From: Pseudarthrobacter sulfonivorans
Lineage (GTDB): Bacteria > Actinomycetota > Actinomycetes > Actinomycetales > Micrococcaceae
Length of the DNA stretch: 64,000 nt
Assembly (NCBI RefSeq): GCF_014712225.1
Contig: NZ_JACXBW010000007.1
Span: 186,001-250,000 of the forward strand
Direction: 5' to 3'
In this document: positions 27,565 to 35,000 of the stretch, one piece after another
Numbering within the stretch: position 1 is the first letter of the stretch
Layout of the letters: the number at the start of each line of letters is the position of its first letter
Program-made: the position numbers and the translations under genes
The notes under the pieces: model-generated
Told to the model about the DNA's origin: nothing
Databases searched by the model: none
The model's input: only the letters and a program-made list of their open reading frames with translations

Positions 27565-28032
27565 TCAGCCGACCACGAGTTCCGTCACACGCCATGCCTG
27601 TTTCCCCCGTTCCAGGCGGACCGCCACAGCACGGGCGCGGACGTCGTCAACCACCACAGCACTTGCCTCGTAAATGCCTGGTGCGACCTCGCACGCGCGG
27701 ACTGACCGGACCACGGAATTCTTGTGCAGCCGGGCCAGGGTAGGTGACGCGGAGCGCGCCAGCTCCCGCCGGATCAGGGTGGCGCGGTGCTGGAGCACGG
27801 CGAGGCAGCGCGGATCCAGGCGCCTGGCCAGCTGGTGGATGGGCCGGATCCCGGCGAGGACCTCCATGGCGGCCTGCACCGTACTGCGTGCAATGGCGAG
27901 GACCTCGGCATCGTTGTCCGCTGCCCGCAATGGCTGGACCGGTGCGTGGGCCGGCTGGAGGTGGGCCTGGTGGATTGCTGCCGCCGGGGCTCCGTTGGCC
28001 CGTGCGGATCGGATGGGCGTAACTGCCTTCAT
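27565..28032 (-). CDS. Rv3235-family protein (DUF6459-like)
   Basis: A 155-residue small basic protein. After a disordered, Pro/Ala-rich N-terminus (about 1-45) it has the family core: AIARSTVQAAMEVLAGIRPIHQLARRLDPRCLAVLQHRATL, followed by a strand-rich part ending WRVTELVVG. Actinobacteria carry this gene beside secA, as here; its function is not known. The ATG has AGGGGAA at good distance. It lies 44 bp downstream of the LysM gene and is probably co-transcribed with it. Confidence 0.75.
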   Translation of the reverse strand: MKAVTPIRSARANGAPAAAIHQAHLQPAHAPVQPLRAADNDAEVLAIARSTVQAAMEVLAGIRPIHQLARRLDPRCLAVLQHRATLIRRELARSASPTLARLHKNSVVRSVRACEVAPGIYEASAVVVDDVRARAVAVRLERGKQAWRVTELVVG

Positions 28033-28076
28033 GTGATTCCCCTGGGATTATGTGCTGGTGAATGTCGGAAGATCGG

Positions 28077-28892
28077 TTATCCCGCGGAGGGTGCCCGCAG
28101 GATCTGCCCGGGCAGCAGGACATGCGGGTTTTCGCCGATCTGGGCCTTATTGGCCTCGTACCAGCGCGGCCAGTGCAAGGCGACGTCGACATCCGAGGCA
28201 GCCGGTCCCAACTGCTGCGAGGCAATGTCCCACAACGTGTCCCCGGCCAGGACCGTGACCTCAAGCCCGGCTGGAGGTGTGCCCTGCGCGGCGCGGATGG
28301 GTTGGGCCGCCAGCAGACCGGGGTCGGTGGCCGGTGGGCTAGGCCGCCAGTCGGGCCGGACTGCTGCCGGCACTGGAAAGTGGGGGTCCGGAGCCACCGG
28401 GGTGGAGAGCAGCTCTGATGGCACGCCGTGGTTCTCCGGGGCCGGCTGTGCCTTGCCGGTGGGGGCCCATTGGGCCTGGAGCGCCGCTTCCTGGGTCGGG
28501 GCCCAGGCCGGCCCGGCAGGCGGTACAGCCGCCTGGGCCATGGGAGCAGCGAGCAGCTGGGCGGACAACGCTGCCACGGCGAGCCGCCGCATATAAGCCG
28601 GGCAAAACCGGCCTGCCCGGTCTGCGGCCCGCCGTCTGCCGCAGCGGGCAAGAACTGCACCCGCCAAGGCCGCCAGTACGGCGAAAATCCACCACGCCAC
28701 GATTGCCAGCCCTGCGGCCACCGCGACCACCCCCAGCAGGTCATCGACGCCGGGCGCTTGCCGCCGGGCTGCGGACAGGTGCCAACGGTTCACCAGGCCC
28801 ATGCCGGTGAAACATAAAAAGGACCCCAGCAGAAGGATGGACACGGCCATCACGGCGTCTGCGCGAAGAATGCGTGCTGGGTGAACGGTCAT
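28077..28892 (-). CDS. LysM-domain membrane protein
   Basis: A protein of about 271 residues. Two hydrophobic segments (AVMAVSILLLGSFLCFTGMGL and LLGVVAVAAGLAIVAWWIFAVLAALAGAVLA) flank a short loop; a third (LAVAALSAQLLAAPMAQA) resembles a signal-type segment. A Pro/Ala-rich stretch leads to a C-terminal LysM domain (VTVLAGDTLWDIASQQLG through NPHVLLPGQILRAP) that binds peptidoglycan N-acetylglucosamine. The ATG at 28892 has GGGAGC upstream; longer readings to 29420 overlap the divergent gene and look unlike protein. It is probably an envelope protein linking membrane and wall. Confidence 0.83.
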   Translation of the reverse strand: MTVHPARILRADAVMAVSILLLGSFLCFTGMGLVNRWHLSAARRQAPGVDDLLGVVAVAAGLAIVAWWIFAVLAALAGAVLARCGRRRAADRAGRFCPAYMRRLAVAALSAQLLAAPMAQAAVPPAGPAWAPTQEAALQAQWAPTGKAQPAPENHGVPSELLSTPVAPDPHFPVPAAVRPDWRPSPPATDPGLLAAQPIRAAQGTPPAGLEVTVLAGDTLWDIASQQLGPAASDVDVALHWPRWYEANKAQIGENPHVLLPGQILRAPSAG

Positions 28893-28905
28893 GATGCTCC
28901 CGCCT

Positions 28906-28932
28906 GTTTGATGTCGTTTGATGCTGTTTGAT
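28906..28932. repeat. Three GTTTGAT direct repeats with 10-bp period
   Basis: GTTTGAT occurs at 28906-28912, 28916-28922 and 28926-28932, exactly one helical turn apart, in the divergent region between the LysM gene and the gene at 29025. They end 16 bp before a TTGACC -35 of the rightward gene. This suggests a head-to-tail protein-binding array. Confidence 0.6.
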
Positions 28933-28947
28933 ATAGATACGCTTATT

Positions 28948-28978
28948 TTGACCTGAGTCTGCAAGGTTTGTCTAGGGA
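28948..28978 (+). promoter_or_regulatory. Possible promoter of the 29025 gene
   Basis: TTGACC (28948-28953) and TAGGGA (28973-28978) are 19 bp apart. The spacing is slightly long, but the -35 is good. Confidence 0.4.
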
Positions 28979-29024
28979 ATGGAGTGAATTGACCGCCGGT
29001 AAAGCCGCCCCTACGCTTGGGCCC

Positions 29025-29597
29025 ATGCGATGGGATGCACTGTTCGGTGACATGGAGGCACAGTTTTCCGAGGGCGCGAAGCTGGCAGTCGAAGCCGAGA
29101 TCTCCGAACGTGCCAGGGTGGAAGCCGCCTCCGTTGTCCTTGCGGACAGGCTGCGTGGTGGCCTGGGTAGCCGGCTGGCTGTTCATCTTTTCGGCGGGCG
29201 GATCTTCGAGGGAGTCCTCAGTCATGCAGGGGCAGATGCCCTGCTCCTGGATGAGGTGCGCCATCAGGTCCTGATTCCCTATGGTGCAGTTGCGCACTAT
29301 GCCGGCCTGGGGCGCATTTCCCTGGAGGAGCCGTCGCAGGTCAGGCGGCGGATCGGACTGGCGCACGCCTTGCGCGGCCTGGCGCGGGACCGGGCCGGCC
29401 TTGCGGTTATCCTGCGGCACGGCCCGGCCGATGGCAGCGGGCTGACCGGTGTGATCGACCGGGTGGGCGCGGATTTCGTGGACCTGGCATTGGTCGGTCC
29501 CGGGGAGGCCCGGCGCGCCTCAGAGGTCCGGCGGGTTGTCACCATTCCCTTTGCATCGGTGGGTGCGGTCCGTTCGTGGCATGCCGGTGAGCTGTAG
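29025..29597 (+). CDS. Conserved hypothetical protein, beta-rich
   Basis: A protein of about 190 residues that I do not recognise. It begins MRWDALFGDMEAQFSEGAKLAVEAEISERARVE, a helical stretch rich in acidic residues, followed by two similar halves. The first half has LAVHLFGGRIFEGVLSHAGADALLLDEVRHQVLIPYGAVAHYAGL. The second has LAVILRHGPADGSGLTGVIDRVGADFVDLALV and VVTIPFASVGAVRSW. The duplicated pattern of a G-V-(L/I) strand, then G-A-D, then an I-P turn suggests an Sm- or barrel-like fold, perhaps nucleic-acid or membrane-surface binding (inference). There is no signal peptide. I chose ATG 29025 over an in-frame upstream start because the extension lies in the promoter. Confidence 0.65.
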   Translation: MRWDALFGDMEAQFSEGAKLAVEAEISERARVEAASVVLADRLRGGLGSRLAVHLFGGRIFEGVLSHAGADALLLDEVRHQVLIPYGAVAHYAGLGRISLEEPSQVRRRIGLAHALRGLARDRAGLAVILRHGPADGSGLTGVIDRVGADFVDLALVGPGEARRASEVRRVVTIPFASVGAVRSWHAGEL

Positions 29598-29711
29598 GCG
29601 CGGGTCAGAGCCTCGTGCAGATAACTCAGTTTTCCGGCCCGCTTGAGGTCACTATCTGGACAAGAACTCAGCAGACGGTGGTAGCGGCAACCGCCGCCCG
29701 GATCAACAGGC

Positions 29712-29927
29712 TTAGCCCTGCTTGGCCTTGGCTTCCCGGATCATGCGGCTGGCCTCGGCGTAACGCTCCTCGATGTACTGCTCCAGCATTTTCTCCTCAA
29801 CGCGCCACTGGCCCCTTCCACCCACCTGGATGGCTTTGAGTTCACCGCTGCGAACCAGTGCATAGGCCGCCGGTGAGTTGATCTGGAGCTGCTCCGCAAC
29901 ATCGGCGAGGGTGAGGAATCTGGGCAT
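29712..29927 (-). CDS. Excisionase/MerR-like mini DNA-binding protein
   Basis: A 71-residue protein made almost entirely of a winged helix of the excisionase (MerR-like) type: FLTLADVAEQLQINSPAAYALVRSGELKAIQVGGRGQWRVE, then a basic/acidic helix to the C-terminus. Actinobacterial proteins of this size (the BldC class is the characterised example) bind direct repeats cooperatively. I cannot say whether it is BldC itself; the sequence differs clearly from Streptomyces BldC. No integrase, attachment site or other prophage gene is adjacent, so it is more likely a chromosomal regulator than a phage Xis. Confidence 0.78.
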   Translation of the reverse strand: MPRFLTLADVAEQLQINSPAAYALVRSGELKAIQVGGRGQWRVEEKMLEQYIEERYAEASRMIREAKAKQG

Positions 29928-29964
29928 GCAACCAGTTTGCCACTTAAGGCCTCACTTGGTGTGG

Positions 29965-29973
29965 TTATCCACA
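29965..29973 (+). promoter_or_regulatory. Isolated consensus DnaA box
   Basis: TTATCCACA, a perfect DnaA-box consensus, lies in the divergent region between the mini-regulator and the SAF-domain gene. There is no cluster of boxes and no dnaA or dnaN, so this is not an origin. It could be a DnaA-titration or regulatory site. Confidence 0.4.
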
Positions 29974-30076
29974 GTTTGCCGCTGTTTGGTCTTATGACCC
30001 TTTTGTTCCGGGGCGCGGGCCGCAACAATGAGGTGTCCGGGCGCGGCGCCGCCTGGCTCGGAGCTAGGGGGAAAGC

Positions 30077-30724
30077 ATGAACCACGATGCAGGAACCACA
30101 GGTGCTGGCAGGCTAAAGCCTCCGTCGTGGAAGGATCCGCGCCTGCTGGTGGGAGTGCTGCTGGTCCTGGCATCCGTCGTGGGCGTCATCTCGCTCGTGG
30201 GCGGTGCGGACCAAACCATCGAGGTCTATGCGGCCAAGGACTCCATCGCCGTAGGAGAAAAACTGACAACGGACAACGTGGTCCGGGCCAAGGTCCGCCT
30301 CGGGGATACCGAAGCGCACTACGTCACCGTGGAAGCGGGACTCCCCGAGGGGCTGGTTGCCGTGCAAAGAATCGGCAAGAGCCAGTTGGTGCCCAAGGAA
30401 AGCCTGGCAACCGTGGATTCCCTGGACCGCAAGCCCGTGGCGGTAACCATTGGCGAACCCCTGCCTCCGCAGGCGGTGGCCGGTACCCGGGTGGACGTCT
30501 GGGTGGCCTTGCCCGATGCCCGGAACGGCTTCAGCGAGCCAAAGCTGCTGTTGCCCGGCGCGGAAATTGCGCAAGTGACTGCGGCGTCCACCACCCTCGG
30601 CTCGTCCCGCAGCACGGTGCTGATGGTGCTGGTCGCTGACAGCCAGATGCCTGCCCTGCTCGGAGCGCAGGCCAATCAGGCCAAGATCTCGGTCGTCTGG
30701 AACCCGGGCGGTGGCCGGTCGTGA
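30077..30724 (+). CDS. SAF-domain membrane-anchored protein (CpaB/RcpC-like)
   Basis: A 215-residue protein with an N-terminal membrane anchor (RLLVGVLLVLASVVGVISLVG) and an extracytoplasmic SAF domain (TIEVYAAKDSIAVGEKLTTDNVVRAKVRL through GKSQLVPKESLATV), as in CpaB/RcpC proteins of Tad pili. A second half (VAVTIGEPLPPQAVAGTRVDVWVALPD) continues the usual CpaB order. The ATG has AGGGGGAAAG upstream. The next gene overlaps it and encodes a CpaE-like ATPase, but no TadA ATPase, TadB/C or pilin gene is in the window, so its role outside a full Tad system is open. Confidence 0.78.
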   Translation: MNHDAGTTGAGRLKPPSWKDPRLLVGVLLVLASVVGVISLVGGADQTIEVYAAKDSIAVGEKLTTDNVVRAKVRLGDTEAHYVTVEAGLPEGLVAVQRIGKSQLVPKESLATVDSLDRKPVAVTIGEPLPPQAVAGTRVDVWVALPDARNGFSEPKLLLPGAEIAQVTAASTTLGSSRSTVLMVLVADSQMPALLGAQANQAKISVVWNPGGGRS

Positions 30725-32028
30725 GCATCCCCGTGGTGACCGTTGGGCAGGCCCGGGAGGATGTGGTGGGCGGTCTGGAGCGGCTCCACGGACCCGTCAC
30801 CGTGGTCCGCCGCTGCGCCGAACTCACTGAATTATTGGCTGCCTGCCAAAGCGGGCTGGCAAGGGCGGCCGTGGTGGCCGACGGCTCCGAGGGCATCACC
30901 GCATCCTTGGTTGACCGGCTCGGGGCAGTGGGCGTGGCGATCATCGCCCTGACGGACAACGCCGAGGAAGCAGCAAGGCTGCGGGGAATCGGTGTGGCGT
31001 CCGCACTGACCGGTGTTGAATCGGCCGCTCTGGCAGGCAGGATCGCGGAAGCTGTTGCCCAGCTGACCGGAACTCCGCAGGGTGCCACGTCAGGAAGCGC
31101 CCTGGGGGACACGAGTGCCGCGCTGCGCCAGCTGCCCGCCGACGTGGCTGACGTACCGCCCGCCTCCGGGACCGGACGGATCATCGCCGTCTGGGGACCG
31201 GCGGGCTCACCCGGGCGTACTTTCGTTGCCGCCAACATCGCAGGGGAGCTTTCCGCGGAAGGGAAGTCCGTGCTGCTGGTTGACGCGGACAGCTACGGCG
31301 CCAGCATTGCAGCGGTCCTGGGCCTGCTGGATGAAGCCGCCGGCCTCGCGCAGGCCTGCCGGCTGGCGGACCAAGGGCTGCTGGACGCCGAGGCACTGCT
31401 GAAGGTGGCCACACCGGTCACTACCAAGCTCGGAACCTTCCGCGTCCTGACCGGGATCACCAGGGCCGACAGGTGGACTGAACTGCGGGCAGCAGCCCTG
31501 TCCCTGGTTCTGGAGCGCGCCAAGGAGATCGCCGACGTCGTGGTGGTGGACACCGGCTTCTGCCTCGAGGCTGACGAGGAACTCAGCTTCGACACGATGG
31601 CCCCGCGCCGGAACGCTGCCACACTCCGCAGCCTGGAACTGGCGGACACTGTTTTCGCCGTCGGGGCCGCCGATCCTGTGGGCGTGCCCCGGCTGGTCCG
31701 CGGATTGGCAGAGCTCGAACTGGCAGTGCCGCAGCTCTCGCCCGTAGTGGTGCTGAACAAGGTGCGGGCCGCGGCCGTGGGCAGGTCGCCGGAGCGTCAG
31801 TTGCGGGATGCGTGGCAGCGGTACGGGCCGTCGTCGGGACTCAATGCCTTCCTGCCTGCGGACAACGCCGCGGCGGACGCCGCGCTCCTGGCGGGGTCGT
31901 TATTGCTCGAAACAGCCCCCGAGTCCAAGCTCAGGCGGGCAATCGCGGAATTGGTTTGTGCACCTGTCCAGCGATCCAACCGATCCTCTGTATTATCTGC
32001 CACCGCACTGCGCCGGGTAAAGGGTTAG
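30721..32028 (+). CDS. CpaE/MinD-like ATPase with altered P-loop
   Basis: A 435-residue protein. An N-terminal receiver-like region (about 1-125) resembles the CpaE pseudo-receiver. The ParA/MinD fold follows (about 155-420) with IIAVWGPAGSPGRTFVAANIAGEL at the deviant Walker A, SVLLVDADSYGASIAAVLGL, IADVVVVDTGF (Walker B) and PQLSPVVVLNKVRA. The P-loop reads G-S-P-G-R-T, so the usual Lys-Thr is Arg-Thr, and nucleotide binding may differ. CpaE proteins position Tad pilus machines. The GTG start overlaps the SAF gene stop (GTGA). The TAG stop starts a possible TAGGCT -10 for the next gene. Confidence 0.78.
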   Translation: MSIPVVTVGQAREDVVGGLERLHGPVTVVRRCAELTELLAACQSGLARAAVVADGSEGITASLVDRLGAVGVAIIALTDNAEEAARLRGIGVASALTGVESAALAGRIAEAVAQLTGTPQGATSGSALGDTSAALRQLPADVADVPPASGTGRIIAVWGPAGSPGRTFVAANIAGELSAEGKSVLLVDADSYGASIAAVLGLLDEAAGLAQACRLADQGLLDAEALLKVATPVTTKLGTFRVLTGITRADRWTELRAAALSLVLERAKEIADVVVVDTGFCLEADEELSFDTMAPRRNAATLRSLELADTVFAVGAADPVGVPRLVRGLAELELAVPQLSPVVVLNKVRAAAVGRSPERQLRDAWQRYGPSSGLNAFLPADNAAADAALLAGSLLLETAPESKLRRAIAELVCAPVQRSNRSSVLSATALRRVKG

Positions 32029-32041
32029 GCTCGCCGTAGGA

Positions 32042-32057
32042 GCTGCAACGGTGCAGC
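32042..32057 (+). repeat. Small hairpin in the gdh leader
   Basis: GCTGCA and TGCAGC flank an ACGG loop, a perfect 6-bp hairpin 15 nt before the GGAGG of the glutamate dehydrogenase gene. It is too short for a terminator; a minor leader structure. Confidence 0.35.
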
Positions 32058-32086
32058 GTCAATCTTTGTGATGGAGGCGTTTGTCA

Positions 32087-35000
32087 ATGTCGTCTGGATC
32101 CAGCGTGGAGGATCAGTCCGTAGCCATTGGAGACCAGGAGGGATTCCTGGGGGACTACTACCAACATCTGGCTGACGAGGATGCCCGGAGCTACTCCCGG
32201 GACGTGCTGGCCAGCCGCGCGGACACCCATCGGAACGTAGCTGCCGTCCGACGGCCTGGCCAGGCGAACGTTGCCATCGTCAATGAGGAAGACAGCAGCG
32301 TCGTTTACGTTGTCACGGACGACATGCCCTTCCTCGTGGACTCGGTCAACGCCGAACTCGTCCGCCAGAGGGCAGCCATCCGCCTCGTGCTGCACCCCCT
32401 CTTTGTTGTCACCCGGAACAGGGAAACGGGCGAGCTGGTCAAGGTGGACCGGGTGCCCTCCCACATCGGGATCTCCAGCGGTGACACCGCCGCCATGCCC
32501 CTGATGTCCCACCTCATCGCCCAAGGCGAAAATGCGTCGCACATGGAGTCATGGATCGCAGTTGAGATCAACCGCGTTTCGGACGAAACCCACGCCTCGT
32601 TGCTCGAGGGCCTGGACCGCGTCCTGGCAGACGTACGCGCCGCCGTCGAAGACTGGCCAAAGATGCGGAACAAGGCCATGCAGATTGCGGCGAGCCTGGA
32701 CCAGGTAGCAAATCCGGCGCAGATCGCCGAGCTGCGGCAGGCGAAGGACCTGCTGCGCTGGCTCGACGACGGCAACTTCACATTCCTGGGATACCGCGAG
32801 TACGACCTCCTCAACGTCGACGGCGAGGACCTACTGGAGCTGCGTGAGGACAGCGGGCTGGGCCTGCTTCGTGAAAAGGCAGGGGCCCCGCATCTGCAGC
32901 ACCTGACCGATGCCGGCCGGAAGAAAGCGCGCGAAAAGCGCGCGCTGGTCATCACCAAGGCGAACTCGAGGTCCACTGTCCACCGTCCCGCGTACCTGGA
33001 CTACATTGGCGTCAAGAGTTTTGACGCCGCGGGCAACGTCAACGGCGAGCGCCGCTTCATCGGCCTGTTTGCCACCAGCGCCTATGCGGGGTCGGTGCGG
33101 GACATCCCCATCGTGCGGGAGAAGGTGGACGCGGTGCTGGGCAGCGCCGGGTTCCCGCCGGATTCGCATTCCGGCAAAGATCTACTCGGCATCCTGGAGA
33201 CATACCCGCGCGATGAGCTGTTCCAGATCGAAGTCGAGGACCTGGCGGCTACGGCGACAGGCATCCAGAGGCTGCAGGAGCGGCGGCGGACGCGGCTTTT
33301 CCTCCGCCCGGATATATACGGCCGCTTCATGTCCGCGTTGGTCTACCTGCCTCGTGACCGGTACACCACCAACGTCCGGCTCCGCATCGAGGAGGAACTC
33401 CGGTCCACCTTCCAGGCTGAATCCATCGACTTCGAGGCCAGGATGACCGAATCCGCCCTCGCCCGGCTCTTCTTCCGGATCCGCCTGCCCAAGAATGCCG
33501 AACTCAGCCACGTCAACACCGAGGAACTTGAAAAGCGGCTGGTCCGCGCGGCACGCTCCTGGAGCGAAGGCGTTGCCGAAGTCCTGCGCAGCGGCGCGGC
33601 CGGCCAGCAGTCAAAGGAGCTCGCCGGCATCTGGTCCGAGGCCTTCCCCGCCGGTTACCGCGTGGACTACGAGGTAGAGGATGCGCTGGAGGACATCGCC
33701 AGGTTCGAAAAGTACGGCGCCGAAGCAGAGCGCGTCGCCGGCGCCCGGCAGGAACGCCCCGGCGTCCACGTCTACCTGCCCAAGGGGGCCGGGGAAGACC
33801 TGGAGGAGGACGCCCGCGTCAAGCTGTACATGCTCGAGCCCAAGAGCCTGAGCCAGATCCTGCCCTACTTCCATAACCTGGGACTCGAGGTGCTTGACGA
33901 GCGGCCTTTCGAAATCGAGACAGCTGACGGTCGCGACTTCTTCCTGTACGACCTCGGACTGAAGTACCCCGCAGGAGTCGATCCGATCGCCACCGGCGGA
34001 CTGCTCTCGGATTCGTTCGGGGCTGCCGTCTCCGGAGCGGTCGAGTCGGACAGTCTGGACCGGCTGGTGCTTCGTGAGGGGATCCAGTGGCGCCAGATCA
34101 CGGTGCTGAGGTCTTACGCGCGGTACTTGCGGCAAATGGGGAACACCAACTCGACCGGCTTTGTGGCGGACACCCTGCTCGCCAATCCTGACGTCACCAG
34201 GGCCCTGACGGCGTTGTTTGAAGCGCGGTTCGATCCGGCTTTGTCCAGTGCTGAACGGCCCGCCGCCCAGGGGAAGGTCCGTGCGGAACTTTCGGCCGCC
34301 ATCGAGGAGGTGGCAACGCTCGACGCCGACCGTGTCCTGCGCACATTCGCCAACCTGATCGAGGCCACGCTCCGCACGAATTATTACCAGTACAAGCCGC
34401 ACCTGAGCTTCAAGCTTGACCCCGCCAAGATTGACGGGCTGCCGTTCCCGCGGCCGATGTTTGAAATCTGGGTCTACTCCCCGCGGGTTGAAGGCGTGCA
34501 CCTGCGCTTCGGCAAGGTGGCCCGCGGCGGCCTGCGCTGGTCCGACCGCCGTGAGGACTTCCGCACGGAAATCCTCGGCCTGGTTAAGGCGCAGACCGTG
34601 AAGAACGCGGTGATTGTCCCTACGGGCGCCAAGGGCGGCTTCTTTGCCAAGCGGCTCCCGGACCCCACGGCGGACCGGGCAGCCTGGCTGGCCGAGGGGA
34701 TGGAAAGCTACAAGACGTTCATCCGCGGCCTGCTGGATCTCACGGACAACCTCGTGGCCGAGGGCGGGGCGGAAATTGTAGTGCCGCCGTCGGACGTCGT
34801 CAGGCACGACGACGACGATTCCTACCTTGTGGTGGCGGCGGACAAGGGGACGGCCACGTTCTCGGACATCGCCAACGGGCTGGCCGCGGAGTACGGCTTC
34901 TGGCTCGGCGACGCGTTCGCCTCCGGCGGTTCGGTGGGCTACGACCACAAGGCCATGGGCATCACGGCCCGCGGGGCGTGGGAGTCGGTCAAGCGCCACT

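Noticed and set aside
28893..29420. Extension of the LysM protein to 29420
   Set aside because: It runs antisense through the 29025 gene and the promoter repeats; ATG 28892 has a proper ribosome site and a signal-like start.
29712..29927. Phage or integrative-element excisionase
   Set aside because: No integrase, attachment repeats, tRNA target or phage genes are nearby, so a chromosomal regulator is more likely.
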